Below, in pieces: positions 19,205-27,968 of a stretch of 64,000 nt of DNA; position 1 is the stretch's first letter; the number at the start of each line of letters is the position of its first letter. Source of the stretch: Acinetobacter zhairuonensis (GTDB lineage Bacteria > Pseudomonadota > Gammaproteobacteria > Pseudomonadales > Moraxellaceae); the NCBI RefSeq assembly GCF_022601715.1, contig NZ_JAKVIM010000003.1, forward strand, positions 124,001 through 188,000, written 5' to 3'. Under the pieces are notes generated by a model. The model was not told the origin of the DNA and did not search any database. It saw only the letters and a program-made list of their open reading frames with translations. The position numbers and the translations under genes are program-made.

Positions 19205-19939
19205 ATGGCATTAGAAAGACTTCCACGCAGTATGCTCAAAGCAATTGATTTATTGCCTGATACCAGTACGCCTGTCACGTTGTTTACGCGACACTCTTTA
19301 CGCGAGATTGTCAGTGGGCAGGGCTTAGCAGGTTATGATTTGCAATTGACATCTCAAGGCAGAGATTTGGCTCAGGCGTGGGGAGCACATCTAATTGGTC
19401 AAACGGATCGTATTATTCAGCATTGTATTTCCAGTCCCATTCAACGCTGTGTAGATACCGCAGCGCTGATGATTCAGGGTGCAGATTCTATGAGTCAGCA
19501 AAGTAATACCCATCATATTGAGATTGTGCAACAAGGCTTATTGGTTGAGCCTGGTAGTTTTGTCTTGGATATTAAGCAGGCAGGTCCTTATTTTCGTGAG
19601 CAAGGCGCATTGGGCTTTATTAATAGCTTTGTCAATAATGCACTGCCTGGAATGAAGCATCCGATTCATGGTGTGGTGGATGTGCTGGAGCTAATTTATA
19701 ACACCCATCCACAGCAGCATAATGGTCTAAGTTTGGCTGTGAGTCACGATACAATTATTGCGGCGATTCTAGCAGTGATTTCGGGTAGAAATGTGATTAC
19801 GCAAGAAGACTGGCCGCAGATGATGGAAGGTTTATTTGTCTGGTTTGAAGGTGATGAATTTTTAGACTCTAAACTCAAATGGATTTGGCGCGGTGAGTTA
19901 CATGAACTCAATATTCGACAGTTTAAACAGCATCATTAA
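19205..19939 (+). CDS. Histidine phosphatase family protein
   Basis: 244 residues with the phosphoglycerate-mutase-like fold. The catalytic motif is TRHS (Arg29, His30) where the family more often has RHG. A second Arg lies in SSPIQRCVDTA near residue 80, and the second catalytic His is in SHDT near residue 180. The substrate is unknown. The family includes phosphosugar phosphatases and acid phosphatases. It lies on the same strand after cysQ and before a terminator. I would call it a cytoplasmic phosphatase of unknown specificity. Confidence 0.8.
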   Translation: MALERLPRSMLKAIDLLPDTSTPVTLFTRHSLREIVSGQGLAGYDLQLTSQGRDLAQAWGAHLIGQTDRIIQHCISSPIQRCVDTAALMIQGADSMSQQSNTHHIEIVQQGLLVEPGSFVLDIKQAGPYFREQGALGFINSFVNNALPGMKHPIHGVVDVLELIYNTHPQQHNGLSLAVSHDTIIAAILAVISGRNVITQEDWPQMMEGLFVWFEGDEFLDSKLKWIWRGELHELNIRQFKQHH

Positions 19940-20050
19940 CACGATTTTTTTGATGGTACGTAGTATTAATACTATCTAGTAGTTCTAGAATGGTCTTATT
20001 TTATCTTTTGTAATATTAAAGATGGTTGAAATTATAAATATAGTGGACGT

Positions 20051-20076
20051 AAAAAAAGCCCGGATGGGCTTTTTTT
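20051..20076. terminator. Bidirectional terminator, histidine phosphatase / rpsT
   Basis: Stem AAAAAAAGCCC/GGGCTTTTTTT with loop GGAT, symmetrical A and T runs. It serves the plus-strand phosphatase gene and the convergent rpsT. Confidence 0.9.
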
Positions 20077-20087
20077 AATACATCAAA

Positions 20088-20354
20088 TTAGTTAGCTAAC
20101 GCTTTAACTTGAGTATTTAAACGGCTCTTATGACGAGCAGCTTTGTTTTTATGGATGATACCTTTATCAGCCATACGGTCGATTACAGGAACAGCTTTTT
20201 TGTAAGCTTCTGTAGCGACAGCATAGTCACCAGCAGCAATAGCAGCTACTGTGCGTTTGATGTAAGTACGAACCATAGAACGCAAGCTTGCGTTGTGTTT
20301 ACGTGCTTTAACGTTTTGACGAGCACGTTTTTTTGCTTGAGCAGAGTTTGCCAC
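20088..20354 (-). CDS. rpsT: 30S ribosomal protein S20
   Basis: Primary 16S rRNA-binding protein of the small subunit. It is 88 residues, very rich in Lys, Arg and Ala: [13 protein letters not shown] at the start and [15 protein letters not shown]-like near the end. It is a single gene with its own leader of about 195 bp in the divergent gap towards 20552. S20 usually represses its own translation (family knowledge). Confidence 0.97.
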   Translation of the reverse strand: MANSAQAKKRARQNVKARKHNASLRSMVRTYIKRTVAAIAAGDYAVATEAYKKAVPVIDRMADKGIIHKNKAARHKSRLNTQVKALAN

Positions 20355-20551
20355 TCGTGCACTCCTTGAATTAGATTGGTCTGGGCGGGCTGAAATTCAA
20401 ACTGAAAACCAACATCAGCAGAACTATCACCAGCCCGTAAACAAGTGCCATATTTTGATTAAACATGGCTACGAAGTCAAGTCTTGACTTACTCTGACAA
20501 CATTTTAGATGCAGAAAAATGTTAAAGAAAACGTTAGATTACTACTAAACC

Positions 20552-21235
20552 ATGGAGAATGATCAAAAAATGATAAATCCGATTCAAAAGGCAATAGTGA
20601 TTGGTGCAACAGGTTTAGTTGGTAGAACCTTAATAAAACAATTAAATGAATTAGCCAGTTGCGAGCAAATTACCGCAATAGTGCGACATTATGATGTGCA
20701 ACTCAGTCAGATGGAAAAAGTTCATCAATTTGTGCTGGAAGATTTTTTAATGCTCAATGATGAGGATATTCATGGTCATAGTCATGCTTTTAGTTGTTTA
20801 GGTTCAACTTTGAAAAAAGCAGGTTCGAAAGCACAGTTTTATAATATTGATTACGAAATTAATGCACATTTTGCCGATTTATTGGAAGAAAAAGAAATAC
20901 ATTATCTGTTGGTGAGTGCGCTGGGAGCCAATCCGAAATCCCCAATTTTCTATAATCGGGTGAAAGGTGAGCTTGAACAGCATATTCGGGAGTTGGCTTT
21001 GTACAAGACATCCATTTTGCAACCTTCATTATTGCTGGGAGAGCGATCTGAACAACGGGTGTTAGAAGGTGCAACGCAACGTCTATATCAGAAAATGTCG
21101 CATTTGGTTCCCGATTCTTTCAAATATAAGCCAGTGACTGCAGAACAAGTGGCTCATACTATGGTCGTGGCAGCCCAATCTCAAACCGGAAAGTTTGAAA
21201 TTTATGATAATTTACGCATACAAAAAGCCAAATAA
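20552..21235 (+). CDS. NAD(P)-binding oxidoreductase of the atypical SDR family
   Basis: 227 residues with an N-terminal Rossmann motif AIVIGATGLVGRTLI (GxxGxxG). It continues as HTATIP2/YraR-like: the AFSCLGSTLKKAGS segment, YNIDYEINAHFADL, a catalytic-type Tyr in FYNRVKGELE, then SILQPSLLLGERSE. The substrate is unknown. The ATG at 20552 or the one at 20570 could be the start; GGAG at 20554-20557 would suit the second. The stop codon overlaps an in-frame ATG of rraA, so the two genes are coupled. Confidence 0.75.
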   Translation: MENDQKMINPIQKAIVIGATGLVGRTLIKQLNELASCEQITAIVRHYDVQLSQMEKVHQFVLEDFLMLNDEDIHGHSHAFSCLGSTLKKAGSKAQFYNIDYEINAHFADLLEEKEIHYLLVSALGANPKSPIFYNRVKGELEQHIRELALYKTSILQPSLLLGERSEQRVLEGATQRLYQKMSHLVPDSFKYKPVTAEQVAHTMVVAAQSQTGKFEIYDNLRIQKAK

Positions 21236-21246
21236 TGGAGAGAGAA

Positions 21247-21759
21247 GTGGCAACTGTTCCTTTTGTAACTTGTGATTTGCTTGATGATAACCCTGAAAAA
21301 GAACTTCAGGTGGTGACGCCATCAATGGATGGTAAATTCTTTAAAAGCTATGGCGCACGTAAAAGCTTTGGCGGTCAAGTCGTAACGGTCAAGTGTTTTG
21401 AAGATAACTCACGTGTGAAAGAGTTATTGGCGACTGATGGTACAGGTAAGGTGCTTGTGGTCGATGGTGGAGCGTCAATGCGCTGCGCACTCATGGGGGA
21501 TTTGATTGCTGAATCAGCCGTGAAGTATCATTGGAATGGCGTAATTATTTACGGATGTGTGCGTGACGTGGATGCAATTGCGGAATTGGATTTAGGCGTG
21601 CATGCATTGGCTGCAATTCCACAAAAAAGTAATCGTAAAGGCATAGGCGAAACCGATATTCCACTCTATTTTGGTGGCGTGACCATCCAATCTGGTGATT
21701 ATATTTATGCCGACAATAATGGTATTGTGGTGGCTAAAGAACAACTGGTCGAATTATAA
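21247..21759 (+). CDS. rraA: Ribonuclease E activity regulator RraA
   Basis: RraA-family ring trimer. In E. coli it binds and inhibits RNase E, and members can also have 4-hydroxy-4-methyl-2-oxoglutarate or oxaloacetate aldolase activity. The GTG start at 21247 is preferred because GGAG (21237-21240) lies at good spacing; an ATG at 21235 would add four residues. From the GTG the protein is 170 residues. Conserved parts are FVTCDLLDDNPE, VLVVDGGASMRCALMGDLIA and IYGCVRDVD. It is followed 24 bp later by the tandem thioredoxin-fold gene. Confidence 0.88.
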   Translation: MATVPFVTCDLLDDNPEKELQVVTPSMDGKFFKSYGARKSFGGQVVTVKCFEDNSRVKELLATDGTGKVLVVDGGASMRCALMGDLIAESAVKYHWNGVIIYGCVRDVDAIAELDLGVHALAAIPQKSNRKGIGETDIPLYFGGVTIQSGDYIYADNNGIVVAKEQLVEL

Positions 21760-21783
21760 GACTTTAAGAAATAAGGACAAATT

Positions 21784-22563
21784 ATGGCGAACCATCAAAT
21801 TAAAGTCATTCAAGCCTTGGCTTCCTCTTTGGCTGAAGGTGGTAGAGGAATTTCAGGGACAGCATTTCCAAAGCAGCCCGATAAACCGTTGAAACTCTAT
21901 GAATTTGAAGGTTCCCCATTTTGTCGCCGTGTGCGTGAAGTTTTAACTTTACTCAATTTGGATTATGAGGTTTATCCTTGTCCTAAAGGTGGAACCAAGT
22001 ACCGTCAAATCGTAAAACAACATGGTGGAAAAACTCAGTTTCCGTTCTTGATAGATGAAAATACATCCACTCACATGTATGAGTCACAACAGATTATCCA
22101 TCATCTGTTTAAACATTATGGTCGTACAGGAAAGACCCCGAAAAAATTTGCGAAATATCCAAAGCTGCCTGTGGTTGCTTTTGCAGGAACAGTCATTAAT
22201 GGGGCAAGAGGTGTTTGGGTCGATAAAAGAATTATTCATCGCGCAGCGCCAGAACAATTGCTTGAATTATGGGGCTTTGAAGCCAGCCCATTTACACGTG
22301 TGGTGCGTGGTGTACTGACTGAACTCGAACTGCCGTTCGTCTTTCATAATGTTGCGAAAGAACGTTGGCAGGATATGGGACCTGCAGTACTACGACTCAA
22401 ACCGGGCAAATATGTTCCAATTAAAGAAGGTAAGCGTGAAAAAGTGGTCGAATTGATGGGGCGTGACATTCAAGTGCCATATTTAGTAGATCCAAATACG
22501 CAAGTAAAAATGTTTGAGTCGGCAAAAATTGTGAAGTATCTCAAACAGCAATACGGTGCATAG
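21784..22563 (+). CDS. Tandem glutaredoxin/GST N-terminal domain protein
   Basis: 259 residues made of two thioredoxin-fold domains of the GST-N type and no GST C-terminal helical domain. Domain 1 (about residues 35-115) has the active-site-like EGSPFCRRVRE with one Cys. Domain 2 (about residues 158-258) repeats the pattern as EASPFTRVVRG without the Cys. Each domain ends with the glutathione-type motif: MYESQQIIHHL and MFESAKIVKYL. The internal repeat is visible. It probably binds glutathione; only domain 1 could do thiol chemistry. It follows rraA on the same strand. Confidence 0.8.
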   Translation: MANHQIKVIQALASSLAEGGRGISGTAFPKQPDKPLKLYEFEGSPFCRRVREVLTLLNLDYEVYPCPKGGTKYRQIVKQHGGKTQFPFLIDENTSTHMYESQQIIHHLFKHYGRTGKTPKKFAKYPKLPVVAFAGTVINGARGVWVDKRIIHRAAPEQLLELWGFEASPFTRVVRGVLTELELPFVFHNVAKERWQDMGPAVLRLKPGKYVPIKEGKREKVVELMGRDIQVPYLVDPNTQVKMFESAKIVKYLKQQYGA

Positions 22564-22615
22564 CCTTTAAGCTCGATAGCCTTGGAATCATCTAGATGTA
22601 TGCCTAAGGTACTGT

Positions 22616-23314
22616 TTAAGTTGTTAGCATGCTGAAGACTTGCTGCATGCCTTCTGTCGCCGTTTTAGCGATTAACTGATACTGTGCAGGCATGCTTTGT
22701 TGATGCGCCTTAGGATCAATATAGTACGCCTGACAGTGTTGTGGAATTTCATGAATTAATCCTGCTACGGGATAAACCTCCAAGCTTGATCCGATCACAA
22801 TGAAAATATCGGTGTGTTGCACAGTGTCTTGTGCTTCTACATAAGTGGGTACAGCTTCACCAAACCACACCACATGTGGTCGCAATGGGTAGCCCGCAGG
22901 GCAATGATCCTTTTCTAGATTGAGTTCCCAGCCCTGTATTGGATAAAATTCTGTCGAATATTCAGCATTCGGTCCAGAACTTTTGGCAAGGAGAATATTG
23001 CCATGTAAATGCAATACGTTGTCATTACCTGCACGTTCATGTAAGTCATCAATATTTTGTGTAATGACATTGACATGATAGTACTGTTGTAATTGAGCAA
23101 TCAATTGATGTGCCAGATTCGGTTGGGCATCTAAAATATGCTTGCGACGTTGATTATAAAAGTCTTGAACCAATTGAGGGTTTCTAGCCCATGCTTCAGG
23201 TGTGGCAACATCTTCAATATTGTAATTTTCCCACAGTCCATCATGATCACGGAAGGTTTGAATACCACTTTCTGCACTCATCCCCGCACCTGAAAACACC
23301 ACTAAGTTTTGCAT
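22616..23314 (-). CDS. Sirtuin (NAD-dependent protein deacylase)
   Basis: NAD-dependent lysine deacylase of the Sir2 family, 232 residues. Visible motifs are the NAD loop GAGMSAESGI (residues 9-18), TQNIDDLHERAG (85-96), catalytic His104 in HLHG, and VVWFGE and IGSSLEVYPVAG. Tyr53 and Arg56 form the Y-x-x-R pair that binds succinyl and malonyl lysine in class III sirtuins, so desuccinylation is likely. The zinc module has only one recognisable Cys (DHCPAG) instead of four, so zinc is probably not bound. This variant is known in some bacterial sirtuins. The gene appears to be monocistronic, convergent with the gene at 21784. Confidence 0.88.
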   Translation of the reverse strand: MQNLVVFSGAGMSAESGIQTFRDHDGLWENYNIEDVATPEAWARNPQLVQDFYNQRRKHILDAQPNLAHQLIAQLQQYYHVNVITQNIDDLHERAGNDNVLHLHGNILLAKSSGPNAEYSTEFYPIQGWELNLEKDHCPAGYPLRPHVVWFGEAVPTYVEAQDTVQHTDIFIVIGSSLEVYPVAGLIHEIPQHCQAYYIDPKAHQQSMPAQYQLIAKTATEGMQQVFSMLTT

Positions 23315-23359
23315 AGCATCCCCTTATTGTGTTGCTTGAGCAGCAACAGTATTCATGAC

Positions 23360-24298
23360 TCAGATTGACTTTACTTCATGTTGTATCCAATCGACAAATT
23401 TATTCAAAATCGGTGATGGTTCCTGAATGGAATGTACCAAATAGTAAGCACGATTGCTCTGTAATGGACTATTGCTGGCAATAACGAGCGCTTGGTTATT
23501 GAGTTCCTGTTCAATCAACATCTGTGGAATTAAAGCAACCCCCATGGAGTGTGATGCTGCAACAGCAAGCATTGAAAACAATTCATGGCGCTGTCCCTCA
23601 TCGGCATTAGTATGCTGGATTTGATGTGCCTCAAACCATTCTTGCCAGATTGTCGGGCGAGTCGTTTGCTGTAATAAAGGCAGTTCTGCAATTTGCTCTG
23701 GAGTTAAATCATAACTGTGCGGACTTAGTTTTTTGGCATTGGGGAAATGTTTAAAAATAAGGTGAGGAGAACATACCGCAACCACATCTTCATGCATTAA
23801 AAAGTGGGCTTGGATGCTTGGCCAGTGTTCAATTTGTTGCTGTGTACCTGCATAAATGGCTGCATCAAACATCTGCTCATTAAAAAGAAAGGGTTTGGTA
23901 CTGGTCTCTAAATGAATGGTAATTTCGGGATAGCGTGCATTAAAGGTATGTAATTTCGGGAGTAACCAACGTGTGGCAAAGGTCGGTACGACACCAAGCT
24001 TGAGCGTACCGCCCAAACCTTTATGTGACATGACTTCCTGTGTGATTTTTTCTAAGCCAATTAAATAGGGCTTTATCGACTCATAGTATTGCGTACCCGC
24101 GACAGTCAGTTCCATACCATGTCGGGTACGGGTAAACAGTTGAATATCTAAAAATTCTTCAAGTTGCTGGATTTGACGCGATACAGCACTTTGAGTCATC
24201 GACAGTTCTTGTGATGCATGTGTGTAACTGGCATGTTTAGCCGCAGATTCGAAGCAGAGCAGACTCTGCATGGATGGAATTTTTCTTCTCATGCTCAT
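23360..24298 (-). CDS. gcdR: LysR-type regulator, probable glutarate/glutaryl-CoA regulator GcdR
   Basis: 312-residue LysR-family activator. The N-terminal helix-turn-helix covers residues 9-68 (SQELSMTQSAVSRQIQQLEEF) and the ligand-binding domain about 95-305. It is most like the GcvA subgroup. It is divergent from gcdH-gcdG, the same arrangement as gcdR in Pseudomonas, where the regulator controls glutaryl-CoA dehydrogenase. The ligand (glutarate or glutaryl-CoA) is inferred from the neighbours. Confidence 0.83.
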   Translation of the reverse strand: MSMRRKIPSMQSLLCFESAAKHASYTHASQELSMTQSAVSRQIQQLEEFLDIQLFTRTRHGMELTVAGTQYYESIKPYLIGLEKITQEVMSHKGLGGTLKLGVVPTFATRWLLPKLHTFNARYPEITIHLETSTKPFLFNEQMFDAAIYAGTQQQIEHWPSIQAHFLMHEDVVAVCSPHLIFKHFPNAKKLSPHSYDLTPEQIAELPLLQQTTRPTIWQEWFEAHQIQHTNADEGQRHELFSMLAVAASHSMGVALIPQMLIEQELNNQALVIASNSPLQSNRAYYLVHSIQEPSPILNKFVDWIQHEVKSI

Positions 24299-24417
24299 GA
24301 CTAGATCATTAGGATATTATAAAACAGCATAAAACACGCCATTCAGATAATCTTAAAATAGCGCAGGAATATATTTTTTACCACTTTATGAGCTGATAAA
24401 GATGTGAACATGAAATA

Positions 24418-24440
24418 AGATATGCGTTTTTAGCATATCT
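24418..24440. promoter_or_regulatory. Candidate GcdR operator
   Basis: Perfect inverted repeat AGATATGC (24418-24425) and GCATATCT (24433-24440) with a 7-bp spacer. It contains the LysR-type T-N11-A core (T24423, A24435). It lies in the divergent gcdR/gcdH gap about 80 bp before the gcdH start, where LysR activators usually bind. Confidence 0.6.
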
Positions 24441-24519
24441 GCATGCAAATTCATCGTTTGAATTATTTCCTGTTCACACATAGCATTACATTAGATAAAT
24501 ACATAAAGCAGAGGATGCG

Positions 24520-25734
24520 ATGAATCAGATGGTGAAAACAAAAGCGGCGCGTGTGCAATTCGATTGGAAAGATCCTTTTTTAATTGAGCAACAATTGACA
24601 GAAGAAGAACGCATGATTCGTGATGCTGCACATGCCTATTGTCAAGATAAATTGATGCCGCGAGTGTTGGAACAGTTTCGTCATGAACGCACAGATCCTC
24701 ATATTTTCCGTGAGATGGGTGAGCTTGGCTTATTGGGTCCAACCATTTCAGAACAATATGGTGGTGCGGGTTTAAATTATGTCAGTTATGGCTTAATTGC
24801 GCGTGAAATTGAACGTGTGGACTCGGGTTATCGCTCTATGGCGAGCGTGCAAAGTTCATTGGTGATGGTGCCCATTGAAGAATTTGGTACAGAGCAGCAA
24901 AAACAGCAATACCTACCTAAGCTTGCATCTGGAGAATACATTGGGTGCTTTGGTCTAACGGAACCCGATCATGGTTCTGACCCAGGCAGTATGATCACAC
25001 GTGCTAAAAAAGTTGCAGGTGGTTATCGCTTGTCGGGTGCCAAAATGTGGATTACCAATAGCCCAATTGCCGATGTATTTGTGGTGTGGGCAAAAGAAGT
25101 CTCTGAAGAAGGCAATGTTGGCGACATTCGTGGCTTTATTTTAGAAAAAGGCTGGGAAGGACTTTCAGCACCAGCGATCCATGGCAAAGTTGGTTTACGT
25201 GCTTCTATTACAGGTGAAATTGTGATGGATAACGTATTTGTGCCAGAAGAGAATGCTTTTCCAGAAGTGCGCGGTTTAAAAGGTCCATTTACCTGCTTGA
25301 ACAGTGCCCGTTACGGGATTGCATGGGGAGCAATGGGGGCAGCCGAATTCTGCTGGCATACTGCGCATCAATATACGATGGACCGTAAACAGTTTGGGCG
25401 TCCTTTGGCTGCGAATCAATTGATTCAAAAGAAACTTGCCGATATGCAAACTGAAATTGCCTTAGGTTTGCAGGTTGCACTGCGTTTTGGACGTATGAAA
25501 GATGAAGGGATTGCTTCGGTTGAAGGAACTTCGCTGATTAAGCGTAATAACTGTGGTAAGGCACTCGATATTGCGCGTTTAGCCCGTGACATGATGGGTG
25601 GTAATGGAATTAGTGATGAGTTTGGTGTTGCTCGTCATTTGGTCAATTTGGAAGTCGTGAATACATATGAAGGTACTCATGACGTCCATGCACTGATTCT
25701 TGGTCGCGCACAGACTGGGATTGCTGCATTCTAA
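24520..25734 (+). CDS. gcdH: Glutaryl-CoA dehydrogenase
   Basis: FAD enzyme that oxidises and decarboxylates glutaryl-CoA to crotonyl-CoA in lysine, tryptophan and glutarate degradation. It is 404 residues of the acyl-CoA dehydrogenase fold. Typical of GcdH are the [19 protein letters not shown] stretch, [15 protein letters not shown], and the catalytic Glu384 in [20 protein letters not shown]. It is the first gene of the gcdH-gcdG pair and is likely activated by the divergent GcdR. Confidence 0.94.
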   Translation: MNQMVKTKAARVQFDWKDPFLIEQQLTEEERMIRDAAHAYCQDKLMPRVLEQFRHERTDPHIFREMGELGLLGPTISEQYGGAGLNYVSYGLIAREIERVDSGYRSMASVQSSLVMVPIEEFGTEQQKQQYLPKLASGEYIGCFGLTEPDHGSDPGSMITRAKKVAGGYRLSGAKMWITNSPIADVFVVWAKEVSEEGNVGDIRGFILEKGWEGLSAPAIHGKVGLRASITGEIVMDNVFVPEENAFPEVRGLKGPFTCLNSARYGIAWGAMGAAEFCWHTAHQYTMDRKQFGRPLAANQLIQKKLADMQTEIALGLQVALRFGRMKDEGIASVEGTSLIKRNNCGKALDIARLARDMMGGNGISDEFGVARHLVNLEVVNTYEGTHDVHALILGRAQTGIAAF

Positions 25735-25767
25735 TTCTAAATTAAGTATGCATTTATTTAACATCGG

Positions 25768-25785
25768 GATGCTCGAAAGAGCATC
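25768..25785 (+). other. GNRA-loop hairpin between gcdH and gcdG
   Basis: Stem GATGCTC/GAGCATC closed by a GAAA tetraloop, with no U-tract. The GAGCATC arm occurs again 6 bases downstream (25792-25798). This is a likely mRNA-stabilising or processing element inside the operon rather than a terminator. Confidence 0.6.
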
Positions 25786-25844
25786 TTGCGGGAGCATCTG
25801 TCTTAGAAAAAGCAAAATTGACAAAAAATACTCAGGAGTTAAAG

Positions 25845-27071
25845 ATGGGGGCATTAAAAGGAATTCGTGTTTTAGATCTGAGCCGTGTCTTGGCGGGTCC
25901 TTGGTGCGGACAGACGCTGGCAGACTTGGGTGCTGAAGTGATTAAAATCGAACGTCCGCAATGTGGTGATGATACGCGCATGTGGGGACCGCCGTGGATG
26001 CTGAATGTACAAGGGGTAGCCACGCGTGAGTCGGGTTATTTTCAGACTGCGAACAGAAATAAATTTTCGGTCGCAATCAATATTACACGTCAAGAAGGAC
26101 AGCAATTACTGCATGAAATGGTCAAGACCGCAGATGTGGTCATTGAAAACTACAAAGCTGGGTCTTTGCAAAAATATGGACTGGATTATGAGACTTTAAG
26201 TGCGCTTAACCCAAATCTAGTGTATTGCTCGATCACAGGATTTGGTCAAACGGGACCACGTGCGGCTGAACCCGGCTATGATTTTATTATTCAAGGCATG
26301 TCTGGATTGATGAGTATTACGGGTGAAGATGAAAGCTTAGGTCGTGGTGCACAAAAAGTCGGTGTCGCAGTGGTTGATATACAAACCGGATTATATGCCA
26401 CGATTGCGATTCAGGCTGCGCTATTGGCACGACAGCAAATTGGACGAGGACAACATATTGATTTGTCATTACTAGATGTTCAGGTAGCAGGTTTAGCCAA
26501 TCAAGGCATGAATTATCTGACGACAGGCGTATCTCCACAACGTATGGGGAATAGCCACCCAAATATCGTGCCGTATCAAACGTTTAAAGCAAAAGATAAA
26601 GAATTTATTGTGGCTTGTGGTAACGATAAGCAGTTTAAAGATTTTTGTATTGCTATTGGTTATACCTCTTTGTTAGAGGATGGACGGTTTAATCGGAATC
26701 AGGATCGTGTGCGACATCGTGAAGCGTTGATTGAATTATTATCCACGCATTTTTTACAGCAAAATGCAGAGTCATGGGTGAGTGCGATTCATGCATTTAA
26801 AGTACCTGTCGGTTTAATCAATTCTGTTGCTGAAGCTTTACAAGAACCTCAGATTCAGCATCGAGAGATGGTGGTTAAGCTTCCACATGCATTGAATCCA
26901 GAGTTTCAAGTGATTGGGTCTCCCATAAAAATGTCGGAAACACCTGTTGAATACCATCATGCTCCGCCACAATTGGGAGAACATACCATGTCTGTATTGT
27001 CTCAATTTAAAGCGGAACATGAATTAAAGCTGTTAAAAAGTATGGGTGTGATTGATGGGGAAATAGCCTAA
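25845..27071 (+). CDS. gcdG: Family III CoA-transferase, glutarate CoA-transferase GcdG-like
   Basis: CaiB/BaiF-type CoA-transferase of 408 residues that probably activates glutarate with CoA from succinyl-CoA, feeding GcdH. The ATG at 25845 follows CAGGAG at ideal spacing; the upstream in-frame TTG is rejected. N-terminal GIRVLDLSRVLAGPWCGQTLADLGAEV is split here as GIRVLDLSRVLAGPW and CGQTLADLGAEV. SITGFGQTGP and the GYDFIIQGMSGLMSITG region are present, with Asp146 as the candidate nucleophile. The gene order gcdR-gcdH-gcdG matches Pseudomonas. A terminator overlaps its stop. Confidence 0.87.
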   Translation: MGALKGIRVLDLSRVLAGPWCGQTLADLGAEVIKIERPQCGDDTRMWGPPWMLNVQGVATRESGYFQTANRNKFSVAINITRQEGQQLLHEMVKTADVVIENYKAGSLQKYGLDYETLSALNPNLVYCSITGFGQTGPRAAEPGYDFIIQGMSGLMSITGEDESLGRGAQKVGVAVVDIQTGLYATIAIQAALLARQQIGRGQHIDLSLLDVQVAGLANQGMNYLTTGVSPQRMGNSHPNIVPYQTFKAKDKEFIVACGNDKQFKDFCIAIGYTSLLEDGRFNRNQDRVRHREALIELLSTHFLQQNAESWVSAIHAFKVPVGLINSVAEALQEPQIQHREMVVKLPHALNPEFQVIGSPIKMSETPVEYHHAPPQLGEHTMSVLSQFKAEHELKLLKSMGVIDGEIA

Positions 27072-27088
27072 GCTGAATGGCTATTTTT
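27061..27088 (+). terminator. Terminator of the gcdH-gcdG operon
   Basis: Stem AAATAGCC (27061-27068) and GGCTATTT (27079-27086) with a 10-nt loop and a T-run. The left arm overlaps the end of gcdG and its stop codon. Confidence 0.7.
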
Positions 27089-27236
27089 CTCAAGCTAAAA
27101 GCTTTAGCACGAATAGAAAAGAGATAAGATTCACTCACTTTTCTTCATATCGTAATTTTGCGAGTGGTCTAGTCAATTTAAAGCGGATTACTCAAAAAAT
27201 CCTCAAGGAATGTGAGACATTTTGCATAGATAAATC

Positions 27237-27535
27237 TTATGCAGGGAATGGCAGTAAGGTTTGATTAAATGCTGTTGGCTGTTCTACATTCGAAATATGT
27301 AAAGTATCAATTTGAACTAGCCGACTGTTCGGAATCTGTGCTTGCATAAACTGCGCATCCGCTATCGTCTTCACAGGGTTAGTTGCCCCGCAGATGAACC
27401 ACATAAACGGTTTGATGGTGGTCGCTGGAACTTCAACCGGTAAGCTTGCTAACAATGCAGACATACACCAGATATTATGGTTATTTTCACTGGCTTGGTT
27501 GGCACAGCCGTAGATCATATCAACGAATTTTATCC
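27237..27535 (-). pseudogene. Remnant of 3-oxoadipate enol-lactone hydrolase (catD/pcaD), 3' part only
   Basis: A minus-strand frame of about 95 residues matches the C-terminal third of 3-oxoadipate enol-lactonase: a QASENN segment, then CGATNPVKTIADAQFMQAQ, LVQIDTLHISNVEQP and FNQTLL near the end. These carry the catalytic Asp and His positions of the alpha/beta hydrolase. The Ser nucleophile and the N-terminal two thirds are absent, so this cannot be a working enzyme. It is joined directly to the broken CoA-transferase gene upstream on the same strand. Confidence 0.8.
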
Positions 27536-27590
27536 TGTCCACGGTGGGATTAGGGGGGCTATTGATTTCAAAAGCTCATCTTCTGTCGCA

Positions 27591-27942
27591 TTACTCAATA
27601 GCCTCGCCTGCCACTTGAATACGGCAAGCGAGGTTGCCTTGTGGTAGCAATTCCAATTCGATTTTTCCTGCACGATAGAGTTCATTGACGCCCCAAGAGT
27701 CCGACTGACGAGGGAAAGAACGGATGACTTTTTTGACTGCACTGGCTTTCAACAGTTTCGCCAAACCATAGCCACCATTACCTCCGTTGTAGCTGACGAT
27801 AGTGAGGTCTTTAATGCCGAGTTAAGTCATCGATCAGTTCAGCAGGTTGTCCTACTGTGCCAAAACCACCAATCATGATGGTTGAGCCGTCGGTGATTTG
27901 GGGGAGCACTTCGGTCAGAGATGCTTTACTTTTATTAAATAT
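27591..27942 (-). pseudogene. Remnant of 3-oxoadipate (3-oxoacid) CoA-transferase subunit A (catI/pcaI), 5' part, frameshifted
   Basis: Reading leftward, the sequence encodes NKSKASLTEVLPQITDGS, then IMIGGFGTVGQPAELIDDL. A frameshift near 27820 follows, and the reading then continues in another frame as LGIKDLTIVSYNGGNGGYGL, AKLLKASAVKKVIRSFPRQS and AGKIELELLPQGNLACRIQ, ending at a stop. That is about half of a subunit A. At the expected start there is ATA-ATA-TTT after an AGGAA, so the start codon is also lost. It is plainly decayed. Confidence 0.85.
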
Positions 27943-27968
27943 TATTTCCTAGATCTTTTAAGGTCATA

